From Bog-756 sp963725275 (GTDB taxonomy: Bacteria; Actinomycetota; Acidimicrobiia; Acidimicrobiales; RAAP-2): a stretch of DNA of 64,000 nt. The DNA lies in contig CAVRXS010000005.1 of the NCBI GenBank assembly GCA_963725275.1, forward strand, positions 806,001-870,000, in the 5' to 3' direction. Of this stretch, positions 1 to 8,601 are shown piece by piece. The first letter of the stretch is position 1. Each line of letters begins with the position of its first letter. Position numbers and translations under genes: made by a program. A model generated the notes under the pieces. The model searched no databases and was not told the DNA's origin. It saw nothing but the letters and a program-made list of their open reading frames with translations.

Positions 1-2
1 TG

Positions 3-2705
3 GTCGGAGGTCTTGTCGCTGGCGGGCTTTACGCCGTACTGGCTTCGGGCATTGTTCTGACGTACCAGACGTCAGGGATCTTCAACTTCGCCTATGGGGC
101 GATGGCGTTTGCTACAGCCTATTTGTTCTTCGAGCTGAACACGGGCCTTGGGTGGCCCACCCCTGTGGCTGCCGTAGTAGCCATCGTCCTGTTCGCTCCG
201 GCGCTCGGATGGGTTCTCGATCGGTTCTTGTTTGGTCGCTTGTCGAATGCTTCCACCACCGTCAAATTGGTCGTTCCTATTAGCTTGCTCGTCGCCATTC
301 CGAGTCTGTGTTTGTTTATCGTCGATCGGCTCAATGCTTGGACGAGCCTCAATCTTCCTTCCCAGGATCAGATCCTCGTCATTCCGGGGCTCGGACCGAA
401 CCCGAAGACCTCGTGGGACCTGAACGGCCTCTTGATTGACTCGAATGAACTGATCGTGTTGGGAACCGCTGTGTTGACTGCGATTGGGCTGTGGTTCTTT
501 CTCCGGCACAGTCGCATCGGTCTGGAAATGCGGGCCGTTGTTGATCGTCGAGAGCTGTCCCAGCTCAGAGGCATCAATGCATCGAGGACGTCCTCGGTGT
601 CATGGATGATTGGCTCATTTCTCGCCGGACTTGCAGGCGTTCTCCTGGCTCCTCTGTTTACCCTTGATCCGTCGACCTTCACGACAGTTGTGCTGATCTC
701 GACTCCTGCCGTTGTCTTCGCCCGGTTTCGGTCCCTTCCGATGGCCATGCTCGGGGGTCTGTTGATCGGCGTGATCCAGAACCTCGTTGTCGGCTACGCG
801 AGTTTCGCTCAAAATATTGTGGGATTTACTACTTCGGTCCCCTTCATTCTCTTGTACCTCTTGCTGTTCTACTTCGGGAAAGAACGCGGACGTACAACTG
901 ATCAGACGACCCAGGAAGCCGTTCCGGTTGTCGAACCGCGAACTTCCCTCATGAGAAAGACAGTCTGGTGGGGAATAGCTACGGCGCTTCTGCTCGGCTA
1001 CGTCTTCCTCTTTGCAAACGGGTTCTGGCAGAACATCATCGCGCAAGCCCTTGCCCTAGGAGTCGTGCTCTTGTCATTCACCGTGCTGACAGGCCTCGGC
1101 GGGATGGTCAGTCTTGCGCAGGCTACGTTCGTTACCTCCGCCGGATTTGCTGCAGGATGGGCGATCAGCCACCATTGGCCCTTCCTGTTGGCGACAGCGT
1201 TCGGTGTGGCTGTGGCCACTCTTGTCGGCGTCGTCATCTCGCTGCCTGCTCGTCGCCTCGGCGGACTCCCATTGGCCCTGTCTACGATGGCCGTGGCATT
1301 TATCGGCCAGGATCTCGTCTTCCAGATCAATGGCATCAGTAACGGCAGTACGGGCTGGGCGGTGCCACCCCCGTCAATCGGCCCCTTCAATCTGCAAGAC
1401 GGGCGCACGATGGTGGTGGCCCTGCTTGTTGTGCTTGCCCTGATGACTCTGTTGGTCCGAAACCTCATCAAGTCGCGCACTGGGCGGGCCATGAGGGCGC
1501 TGTGTGCTACTGAGTCCGGGGCCGTCACGGTCGGGATTCACTCCGCTCAGACGAAGGTTGCAGCCTTTGCCCTATCCGCTGCTCTGGCAGGGTTCGGTGG
1601 CGTCCTCTTGAGTATGGCGAACGGCAGCATCACCTCCGTCGATTATCCGGTTGAGATCGGATTGTTGTGGTTGACAGCCGTCGTAGTTGTCGGTATCCGC
1701 CGACCTGCTGGAGCTGTCTTGGCTGGGTTGTCCGAGCCCCTCAGCTCCGCTCTCCTTGGCCTCGTCAATATCGGCGCTTACTTGCCGTCAGTGCTCTTTG
1801 GTCTGGCTGGAGTGAATCTGGCACAGAGCTCAGACGGCATCCTCGGAATTGTTGCCGCTGTGCGTGAGAAGTGGGCGAGAAGGCCATCCAGTCGATCGCC
1901 ACACCCAGAGACTGCGCCGGACCGGCCAGCGCGCAGAGACGAGCCCGTCCGGGACCAAATCGACACAGCCGACGGTACGGACGGTACAGCGCTTCGCCTG
2001 AGAGGGGTTCGGGCAGGGTACGGCGCGATCGAAGTACTCCATGGAATCGACCTGACGGTTGGGCGCGGGAAGTGCCTGGCGCTCGTGGGCGCCAATGGAG
2101 CCGGCAAAACAACGCTCTGCTCGGTGGTGTCGGGCCTGGTTGCGTGCACGACGGGTTCTGTGTCCATAGCTGGCATGAACGTAGAACCTCTGCCACCGCA
2201 TCGTCGAGTCAACCAAGGAGCGTTCCTTGTCCCGGACAATCGCGGCGTCTTCCCATCTCTGACGGTCGAAGAGAACCTCGAAATCTGGCTGCGTGATCCG
2301 AACAGGATCGAAGAAGTATTCGAGCGCTATGAACTTCTGGCCAATCGGCGTCATCTCTCCGCGAGATCGTTGTCCGGTGGAGAACAGCAACTCTTGGGCC
2401 TCGTACCGGCCCTTCTGTCTCCCCCCATCGTGCTGTTGGCGGACGAACCATCCCTGGGACTTGCCCCTCTCATGGTCTCAGAGGTCTATCGCGCTCTTGC
2501 TGAGATCAAGGGGATGGGGACCTCCATCCTTCTGGTCGAAGAGAAGGCTAACGACGTGTTGGCGCTTGCCGACGACGTGGCTTTCGTGCAAGCCGGCCGT
2601 GTCGTCTGGACGGCCTCTAGCGGGGACGTGGACGAAGATCTGTTGATGAGCTCGTACTTTGGTGGCGATGGAACACAAGAACCGAAGCCCATCGTGACAA
2701 AATGA
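3..2705 (+). CDS. Fused branched-chain-type ABC importer, permease-permease-ATPase (5' end outside window)
   Basis: The reading frame is open to the left edge, so the start lies upstream; about 900 residues are visible. The first third is a LivH-type inner-membrane permease with many hydrophobic segments. A charged linker ends near the internal Met at 951, and a LivM-type permease follows. The last 240 residues are an ABC ATPase with Walker A GANGAGKTT, signature LSGGEQQ, Walker B VLLADEPSLGLAP and the LivF-like stretch ILLVEEKANDVL. Such importers take up amino acids, and in actinobacteria often amides, short acids or aromatic acids. Usually LivH, LivM and LivF are separate proteins; here all three are one chain. 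A LivG ATPase and a binding protein would be expected upstream. The substrate is unknown, but the catabolic neighbours suggest uptake of the carbon source. Confidence 0.9.
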   Translation, partial: VGGLVAGGLYAVLASGIVLTYQTSGIFNFAYGAMAFATAYLFFELNTGLGWPTPVAAVVAIVLFAPALGWVLDRFLFGRLSNASTTVKLVVPISLLVAIPSLCLFIVDRLNAWTSLNLPSQDQILVIPGLGPNPKTSWDLNGLLIDSNELIVLGTAVLTAIGLWFFLRHSRIGLEMRAVVDRRELSQLRGINASRTSSVSWMIGSFLAGLAGVLLAPLFTLDPSTFTTVVLISTPAVVFARFRSLPMAMLGGLLIGVIQNLVVGYASFAQNIVGFTTSVPFILLYLLLFYFGKERGRTTDQTTQEAVPVVEPRTSLMRKTVWWGIATALLLGYVFLFANGFWQNIIAQALALGVVLLSFTVLTGLGGMVSLAQATFVTSAGFAAGWAISHHWPFLLATAFGVAVATLVGVVISLPARRLGGLPLALSTMAVAFIGQDLVFQINGISNGSTGWAVPPPSIGPFNLQDGRTMVVALLVVLALMTLLVRNLIKSRTGRAMRALCATESGAVTVGIHSAQTKVAAFALSAALAGFGGVLLSMANGSITSVDYPVEIGLLWLTAVVVVGIRRPAGAVLAGLSEPLSSALLGLVNIGAYLPSVLFGLAGVNLAQSSDGILGIVAAVREKWARRPSSRSPHPETAPDRPARRDEPVRDQIDTADGTDGTALRLRGVRAGYGAIEVLHGIDLTVGRGKCLALVGANGAGKTTLCSVVSGLVACTTGSVSIAGMNVEPLPPHRRVNQGAFLVPDNRGVFPSLTVEENLEIWLRDPNRIEEVFERYELLANRRHLSARSLSGGEQQLLGLVPALLSPPIVLLADEPSLGLAPLMVSEVYRALAEIKGMGTSILLVEEKANDVLALADDVAFVQAGRVVWTASSGDVDEDLLMSSYFGGDGTQEPKPIVTK

Positions 2706-2790
2706 AGTTGTAGAGAGTCACATCGGGAGGCCTCTCGATTCGCATCGAGCGATCATGGGCCACCGAATCCCGCCCGTCCGCTGATTTCCT

Positions 2791-3546
2791 CTACGGATGC
2801 AGCATGCCGGCGTGCGGCGTAGGCTCGGGCGCGGGGCTGGCGAGACTGAGGATCGGCTCCCACGATTCACCCCGCCGGCTAGCGATACCGATCAACAGCG
2901 TCACAGTGCGATCGGTGACGTCACCTGGTGTCGTCTTCATATTGTCGGCTATCTTTCGCAAATTGGGAAATGAGTCGCTTGGATGATCTGCGAGCATTCG
3001 GCGGTACTCGGCGACTATCGGACGGCCCGAGCGCGCTGCCTCGGTTTGACGAATCTCGGTGACGGCGGCGCCGAGGGCGCAGTCGTTGACGAGCCCGTAC
3101 GCTTCGATGGCGTCTGCGGCGCTGAAGCCCTGACGGGTGAGTACGTCGAGCACAGCCTCCATTTGAGTTGCCATGCGATCGATACCGATCGAACCGTGGA
3201 GGAATTGGCTGAGTAGTGCGGGTTGAGCGACGAAGGCGTCATGGACATAGCGCGCCCATTCGAGGAGCCAGGCGGTCCAGTGCTGCCCGTGATCTACAGG
3301 GATGGGAATCTGCGCCGCGGAGTATTCGGCGCCGAGCCGCATGAGGTCGTCACGCCCCTCGAAGTGATAGTAGAGCCCGGCGACGCTGACGCCGAGATGT
3401 TCGGCCACCGCCTTCATCGTGACCCGATCCAGGCCGATCTCGCAGGCAGCGCGCGCGACCATGGCCCGATCAATCCACGCGTGCCGGCCGACCTTGCCCG
3501 GACTAGCCAGCGCCACGGCTGAATCACTCAAGCGCTTCGGTTTCAC
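2791..3546 (-). CDS. TetR-family transcriptional regulator
   Basis: N-terminal helix-turn-helix of TetR type (VTMKAVAEHLGVSVAGLYYHF) followed by an alpha-helical ligand domain like TetR_C_1. It is divergent from the P450 gene at 3716 and convergent with the ABC importer, so it probably represses itself and the P450. I chose the GTG at 3546 (251 aa) because GGAGG lies four bases upstream. The frame stays open to a TTG at 3621, which would add 25 residues that do not look conserved. An inverted repeat at 3680-3692 in the divergent gap is a candidate operator. The effector is unknown. Confidence 0.85.
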   Translation of the reverse strand: MKPKRLSDSAVALASPGKVGRHAWIDRAMVARAACEIGLDRVTMKAVAEHLGVSVAGLYYHFEGRDDLMRLGAEYSAAQIPIPVDHGQHWTAWLLEWARYVHDAFVAQPALLSQFLHGSIGIDRMATQMEAVLDVLTRQGFSAADAIEAYGLVNDCALGAAVTEIRQTEAARSGRPIVAEYRRMLADHPSDSFPNLRKIADNMKTTPGDVTDRTVTLLIGIASRRGESWEPILSLASPAPEPTPHAGMLHP

Positions 3547-3679
3547 TGGGCCTCCACGAACCACACTTCTGATGACTTGTTGCCTCGGTTCTCGAACGAA
3601 TTCGAGACTGCGTTCTTCCAAGTGTAGGCCCTCGCGGCTGCAGCCGGGCCCTTACCGAGAGAGTTTCGAAAATCCTACT

Positions 3680-3692
3680 TGAATCGCGTTCA
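3680..3692. promoter_or_regulatory. Candidate TetR operator, TGAA-N5-TTCA
   Basis: Short inverted repeat TGAA-TCGCG-TTCA between the divergent TetR (2791) and P450 (3716) genes. It has the same GAA-N5-TTC geometry as the repeats at 6195 and 39891. It is short, so it may be chance. Confidence 0.3.
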
Positions 3693-3715
3693 GAAAATAG
3701 GCGAGACTAGGCGAC

Positions 3716-4927
3716 GTGCCGCCTGCCGAAGTCGCATACGACCCCTATGACGCCGAGATCGACGCTGCGCCCCACGAGGTCTGGCGGCGCCTGCGCAACG
3801 AGGCGCCGCTCTACTACAGCGAGGAGTATGACTTCTACGCACTGAGTCGTTTCGCCGACGTGATGGCGGCCTCGCTCGATTGGCAGACCTACAGCTCCGC
3901 ACGCGGGACGGTGCTAGAGCTGATCGACACGGCGCCGCCGACGGCTGACAACGACCCCGGCGATGATTTCGGGATGATGATCTTCATGGACCCTCCGTCC
4001 CATCACGAGTTACGGCGATTGGTGAATCGAGCATTCACTCCTCGGCGCGTGGCCATGCTCGAGGACCGTGCCCGAGAGTTGTGTGCGTACTTTCTCGATC
4101 CGCACGTCGATACCGGCGGCTTTGACTTCGTCGAGGACTTCGCTGCCAAGATTCCGGCGATGCTTATTGGCGCGTTGTTGGGCGTGCCTGACGAGGACCA
4201 GGACCAACTGCGAATATGGGGCGACCTGTTGATGCGCTACGAGCCGCTCGGTCTGAGCGAAGAGAAAGCAAGTGCGGTTACCAATCTGGGTGAATACATG
4301 GCTGCACTGGTCGCGGATCGTCAGAAGCACCCCCGCGACGATATGGTTTCCGACCTGTTGTCGGCCGAAGTATCGCGTGAAGATGGCAGCCGACGACAGC
4401 TTGGGGTTGGGGAGGTTCTGGGCTTCTTCACCCTTCTGCAACTGGCAGGCAGTGAAACGACCGCGCGCCTGCTCGGTTGGGCGGCGGTGTTACTCGCCCG
4501 GTACCCCGGAGAGCGGATCAAACTCGTCGCGAGACCAGAACTGGTGTCGAACGCCGTCGAGGAGCTGCTTCGCTATGAGGCCCCGTCTCCGATCCAGGCT
4601 CGTTTTGTGACACGCGACGTCCAGTGGCACGAGCACACCGTTCCGAAGTACTCGAAGCTGGCGCTGCTCACGGGAAGCGCAGGTCGTGATGAGCGGGAGT
4701 TTCCCGACGCTGACCGATTCGACGTCGAACGCCGGTTCGACCGGCACCTCACCTTCGGGTACGGCGTCCATTTTTGCCTGGGCGCCAGTCTTGCCCGTTT
4801 GGAAGGACGGATCGTGCTCGAGGAGACACTCGCCCGATTTCCGGAGTGGAGTGTCGACGAGTCGGCGGTGCAGCTTGTGCGGACGTCGACCGTGCGCGGA
4901 CCCGTGCACGTCCCGATCACTATCTGA
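3716..4927 (+). CDS. Cytochrome P450
   Basis: A soluble bacterial P450 of 403 residues, the usual length. The I-helix reads LAGSETTARLLGW, the ExxR region EELLRYEAPSP, and the heme loop FGYGVHFCLG places the proximal Cys near residue 354. It should use O2 and electrons from a ferredoxin to hydroxylate a hydrophobic substrate. The start is a GTG. It resembles the P450 at 37501 along its length (for example YSSARGTVLE versus YSSAHGTVLE), so the two are paralogues. It is divergent from TetR and followed by an SDR that could oxidise the alcohol formed. No redox partner is encoded nearby. Confidence 0.93.
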   Translation: MPPAEVAYDPYDAEIDAAPHEVWRRLRNEAPLYYSEEYDFYALSRFADVMAASLDWQTYSSARGTVLELIDTAPPTADNDPGDDFGMMIFMDPPSHHELRRLVNRAFTPRRVAMLEDRARELCAYFLDPHVDTGGFDFVEDFAAKIPAMLIGALLGVPDEDQDQLRIWGDLLMRYEPLGLSEEKASAVTNLGEYMAALVADRQKHPRDDMVSDLLSAEVSREDGSRRQLGVGEVLGFFTLLQLAGSETTARLLGWAAVLLARYPGERIKLVARPELVSNAVEELLRYEAPSPIQARFVTRDVQWHEHTVPKYSKLALLTGSAGRDEREFPDADRFDVERRFDRHLTFGYGVHFCLGASLARLEGRIVLEETLARFPEWSVDESAVQLVRTSTVRGPVHVPITI

Positions 4928-4963
4928 AGACCTCAATGAGAGCGAAAGAGCAGAGGAGGATCG

Positions 4964-5837
4964 ATGGAGGAGCTTGCCGGCAAAACGGCCGTCGTGACAG
5001 GGGGAGCATCGGGGATCGGACTGGCGCTTGCCCGTGCATTCCTGGCCGAAGGCATGAGAGTGGTGATCGCTGATATCGAGAAGGATGCGCTCGACAGGGC
5101 GCAGGCAGAACTCGATGGCGGGGGGGATGTCGTGGGCATCGAAACCGATGTCACAGACTGGAGCTCAGTCGAGAACCTCGCCGGCACGACGTTCGATCAT
5201 TTCGGCGCCTGTCACCTTCTGGTCAACAACGCGGGTGTAGGCGCTCCTTCGTCGACCGTATGGGAGACCACGGTCAACGACTGGCGCTGGGTGCACGGCG
5301 TCAACGTCATGGGTGTCGTACATGGAATCCAGGCATTCGTACCGCGCATGATCGCGTCGGGGGAGTCTCGGTTACGTCGTGAACACCTCATCGGGAGACG
5401 GTGGCATCGCGCCAATGGCAAGTGCGTCCGTATACGCGGCCAGCAAGGCTGCCGTGACGAGTTTGACAGAGTGTCTTGCACAGCAGTTGCTGTCGGAGGG
5501 CACGAATCTGCGGGCCGCCATCTTCTACCCTTCGGGAGGTCTGCTCCGAACCGGATTGTGGACCGCTGACCGAAACCGTCCGGCCGAACTGGCACGCGAG
5601 CGTCCTCGCACCAGCCAGGCGATGACCATCGAGATGCTCGAAGAGAGAGCGAAGCAGGGCGGCCACGAGCTGAAGTTCCAGGACCTCGACGAACTCGCGC
5701 GGGTCGTGGTCGATGGAATCCGTGCCGAGCGCTTCATCATGATGATCGGAGTCGAGACGATCGGCAACACAATGCGAGAACGCGCTAGTGCCTTGGAAAA
5801 AGGTGAATTGCCGGGCCAGCACGCATTGCCTGGTTGA
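4964..5837 (+). pseudogene. Short-chain dehydrogenase/reductase, frameshifted
   Basis: The N-terminal part (from 4964) carries the Rossmann motif TGGASGIG and NNAG. The C-terminal part, in the next frame (from about 5370), carries the catalytic YAASK. The frames meet at 5366-5370: one extra C at about 5369 breaks the reading between MIASGES and VVNTSSG. Removing it gives one 290-residue classical SDR with no other lesion. It is therefore either a recent pseudogene or a sequencing error. The position after the P450 suggests oxidation of the P450 product. The ATG follows GGAGGATCG. Confidence 0.8.
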
Positions 5838-5852
5838 CACAGCCCGCCGAGG

Positions 5853-6143
5853 TCAGAGCTTGGTGATCTCACTTGTCTGAGCCACCGGGGTGATGGACGT
5901 GTAGTTCACCACGTCGGCACTCACCGCCGCCGAACCCTCGGCACCGAGCGCGGCTTGAAACGTATCGAGCGATTCGAACGTGAAGTGAACCGAGGCCACG
6001 TAGGGTCCGTTCACGCCCTTGTCGATCTCAACGCTCAGCGGGTTCCATGTCTTGGCCGCGAGCGGAATATGCGAGTCGCGGTAGTAGTCGTGGTCGAAGG
6101 ACGCTCCGTCGGCCGCGGGATAGAAAACCGAAAATCTGATCAC
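5853..6143 (-). CDS. EthD-domain protein
   Basis: A 96-residue ferredoxin-like alpha+beta protein. It starts VIRFSVFYP and contains HDYYRDSHIPLA, typical of the EthD family of small dimeric proteins found next to P450 systems and polyketide or aromatic pathways. I chose the GTG at 6143 because AAGGTGG lies just upstream; an upstream ATG at 6179 would add 12 unconserved residues. It is convergent with the SDR and divergent from the amidohydrolase at 6291. The role in this locus is unknown; EthD of the ethyl tert-butyl ether P450 system is required for activity by an unclear mechanism. Confidence 0.8.
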   Translation of the reverse strand: MIRFSVFYPAADGASFDHDYYRDSHIPLAAKTWNPLSVEIDKGVNGPYVASVHFTFESLDTFQAALGAEGSAAVSADVVNYTSITPVAQTSEITKL

Positions 6144-6194
6144 TGTCCACCTTCTAGCGTTTAGTCGGGTGATCCCCAATGGGTCATGGCTGAT

Positions 6195-6225
6195 GTGAGT
6201 TCTCGAACAACTTTCGAGAACTCAC
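6195..6225. promoter_or_regulatory. Perfect 13-bp inverted repeat in a divergent promoter region
   Basis: GTGAGTTCTCGAA (6195-6207) and its exact reverse complement (6213-6225) are separated by CAACT. It lies between the EthD gene (start 6143, minus) and the amidohydrolase gene (start 6291, plus). Length, symmetry and location suggest a regulator-binding site. A hairpin role is possible, but there is no T-run. Confidence 0.6.
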
Positions 6226-6260
6226 TCGACGTGGCCGGGTAGGGCGTTTATACTGATGGC

Positions 6261-6279
6261 AATTCGAAAATATAGTTTA
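6261..6279 (+). promoter_or_regulatory. 19-bp AT-rich promoter element, divergent copy
   Basis: AATTCGAAAATATAGTTTA matches the element WWTCGAAW-N5-TTCTA found upstream of genes at 26557, 36160, 39702 and 47165, with one change in the last box. It lies only 11 bases before the ATG and overlaps the region in front of the GGAGG ribosome site, so it is the weakest copy. Confidence 0.4.
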
Positions 6280-6290
6280 CGGAGGTTCGA

Positions 6291-7514
6291 ATGGACAAGT
6301 ACCTCGTCATTTCGGCCGACGGCCATGCCGGGCCTCCAGCGACGGTGTACCGGGAGTATCTGGCTGCTGACCTGCGCGATCGCTTCGACGAGCACCAGCA
6401 GATGATGGCGGCCATGCGCGAAGAGATGGGCCGCGGCAACAACGCCGAGTTCCAGGCTAAGTGGGAGGAGGAGACCGAGGGTGACGGTGGGCTGACTGCT
6501 GCGTACGACTCGGCCGCCCGCAACGCGATCCTCGATGAAGAAGGTGTCGCGGCGGAGGTGCTGTTTCCCGATGCCGACGTACTTGGTACCGGTCGCATTG
6601 CGTCGTCGCCATTCGGTACCGGTTTGGCGGGTGCAGTAGGTGACACCCGAGAGGTCGTCGAAGGAAGCCGCGCACATAACCGTTGGCTCGGCGACTTCGT
6701 GAGCGAGGAGCCGAATCGCCGTCTGGGCGTAGCGGTGATCCCGGCCATCATCCCCGAGATGGACACGGTGCTTCAGCTCGTGCGCGAGGCGAAAGAACTT
6801 GGTCACCGGGGCATTCTCATCCCGACCCGCTGGTTCGACCGTCCCGCGTATCACGATCCCTGGTATGAGCCCCTGTGGGCGCTCACCGAGGAGCTCGGGT
6901 TGGTACTGCACACGCACTCCGGCGCAGGTCCGACGGACATCGGAATCGGTCCCGGCATGCTTCCGATCTATGCGTCGGAAGCCGGGTGGTGGGCGGCACG
7001 TCCACTGGCCGTTCTCATCTGGGGTGGCATCTTCGAACGGCATCCGCGACTCAAGTACTCGATGGCCGAGAACGGTGCGTGGTGGATCCCTGACCAGATT
7101 CGCAAGATGGACGAGAAGTGGATCGGCGGACACAACACCCGAAAGTTCGGTAACGCCTTTCGAGAAGAACTCTCCATGAAGCCGAGCGACTACCTGAACC
7201 GCAATTGCTTCTTCGCAGCGTCCACACCCGGTGAGGACGACATCGATCGCCGCTACCTCATCGGCCTCGGCAATTTGATGTGGGGCAATGATCTGCCCCA
7301 CCCGGAAGGTACATTCCCCTATACGCGTTACTGGATCCAGAAAAGATTCCAGGACGTTCCGGAAGAGGAAACGCGCCGGATTCTCGGCCTAACCGCCGCG
7401 GAGGTCTATGGGGTCGAGGTCGAGGCGCTCCGGCCGCTCGTGGACAAGATCGGGCCGACCGTGGACGAAGTGCACGGCAACATGCCGTCCGGTCGAGTGC
7501 CGTCCGAAGTCTGA
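6291..7514 (+). CDS. Amidohydrolase-family (TIM-barrel) metal-dependent hydrolase or decarboxylase
   Basis: A 407-residue protein of the amidohydrolase_2 / ACMSD-like group. The first strand has SADGHAGP in place of the usual HxH. A later metal motif is LHTHSG and the C-terminal motif is MWGNDLPHPEG. Members hydrolyse or decarboxylate carboxylic acids and can cleave C-C bonds. The ATG is preceded by GGAGG. It leads an operon with the Rieske oxygenase (27-base gap), the VOC protein and probably the SDR at 9693. One of seven amidohydrolase-like proteins in this window; the substrate cannot be read from sequence. Confidence 0.88.
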   Translation: MDKYLVISADGHAGPPATVYREYLAADLRDRFDEHQQMMAAMREEMGRGNNAEFQAKWEEETEGDGGLTAAYDSAARNAILDEEGVAAEVLFPDADVLGTGRIASSPFGTGLAGAVGDTREVVEGSRAHNRWLGDFVSEEPNRRLGVAVIPAIIPEMDTVLQLVREAKELGHRGILIPTRWFDRPAYHDPWYEPLWALTEELGLVLHTHSGAGPTDIGIGPGMLPIYASEAGWWAARPLAVLIWGGIFERHPRLKYSMAENGAWWIPDQIRKMDEKWIGGHNTRKFGNAFREELSMKPSDYLNRNCFFAASTPGEDDIDRRYLIGLGNLMWGNDLPHPEGTFPYTRYWIQKRFQDVPEEETRRILGLTAAEVYGVEVEALRPLVDKIGPTVDEVHGNMPSGRVPSEV

Positions 7515-7540
7515 ACAGAAGTACGCAGAGGAGAAAACTG

Positions 7541-8554
7541 ATGTCGATCACGCAGCCCGGACACCAAACCTTCACCGGCTTTCCGATGCCGAGCGACGTG
7601 CAGGCATTGGTTGATCGTGAACGTCGCCCGATTGTGCGCACTCCCACGAAGGGCCCGCGGTTCCCGTTCCCTGTCCCGAACGGCTGGTTCATCGTTGCCG
7701 AAGGGCGCGACTTGGCGGCGGGTGAGGTTCACGCGCTCAAGGTGTTCGACACGGATGTCGTGCTCTTCCGGGGCGAAGATGGGGCTCCGCACATGGTCGA
7801 CGCCTACTGCGCGCACCTTGGTGCGCACCTTGGTGTCGGGGGCCGAGTCGAAGGTGACTGCATCCGATGCCCATTCCACGGCTGGCGCTACGACGGTGAG
7901 AGCGGCCTATGCAACGAGATCCCGTATGGGAACATGGATCGCATTCCGAGCAAGGCGCGGATCCGTTCGTATCCCTGTATCGAGCGGAACCACATGATCT
8001 GGGCCTGGCATCACCTCGAGGGAGGCGAGCCCTTCTACGACGTTCCCGAGGTGCCGGAGCTGTTCGACGCTGAGTGGTTGCCGTATGAGATGGTCGAGTT
8101 TGACGTCGCCACCTGTTGCCAAGAGATGGCGGAGAACAACGTTGACTTCGCACATTTCATGTACGTACACGGCACCGACTCCATCCCTGACGACGGGCTC
8201 TTCGTCGACGGCACCTACAAGCGAACGGAATCCCGCGATGGCAACTTCATCCGCGAGGGGTTTGGCCTCGGACTTGGTGTACTTCGCGTTTCTGGGTACA
8301 CGACATTCGTATCGTCTACGACGCCGATCGATGCCGAAAATGTGAAGGTTCGCTGGATCTTCACAAGCCCGTCTGCGAACGGTCCCGATGCAGCGCGACA
8401 AGCGGCGGCGGGCTTCTCGGCAGGTGTGGCCCAAGACTTGCCCATATGGGAAAACAAGCGATACATCGAGCGACCAGTGGTGACAAAGAGCGAGAAGAAG
8501 TTGCTCGAGCAGCGCCAGTGGGTCAAGCAATTCTACTCGAACTACGACGGCTGA
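7541..8554 (+). CDS. Rieske non-heme iron oxygenase, oxygenase component (KshA-like)
   Basis: A 337-residue oxygenase subunit. The N-terminal Rieske domain has ligands C90, H92, C110 and H113 (CAHLG and CPFHGW). The catalytic domain carries the mononuclear iron motif NNVDFAHFMYVHG. Architecture and length fit the group containing 3-ketosteroid 9-alpha-hydroxylase, which hydroxylates polycyclic substrates with a separate reductase. No reductase is present here. It is cotranscribed with the amidohydrolase upstream and the VOC protein downstream. A second Rieske enzyme lies at 38767. The steroid-like substrate is inference only. Confidence 0.9.
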   Translation: MSITQPGHQTFTGFPMPSDVQALVDRERRPIVRTPTKGPRFPFPVPNGWFIVAEGRDLAAGEVHALKVFDTDVVLFRGEDGAPHMVDAYCAHLGAHLGVGGRVEGDCIRCPFHGWRYDGESGLCNEIPYGNMDRIPSKARIRSYPCIERNHMIWAWHHLEGGEPFYDVPEVPELFDAEWLPYEMVEFDVATCCQEMAENNVDFAHFMYVHGTDSIPDDGLFVDGTYKRTESRDGNFIREGFGLGLGVLRVSGYTTFVSSTTPIDAENVKVRWIFTSPSANGPDAARQAAAGFSAGVAQDLPIWENKRYIERPVVTKSEKKLLEQRQWVKQFYSNYDG

Positions 8555-8601
8555 ATGCAACTTCATCGGACGGCGGCCACATTCGACAAAGGGAGCGACC
8601 G

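Noticed and set aside
2734..2749. Small hairpin CTCGAT-TCGC-ATCGAG between convergent genes
   Set aside because: Only six base pairs and no T-run; too weak to call a terminator.
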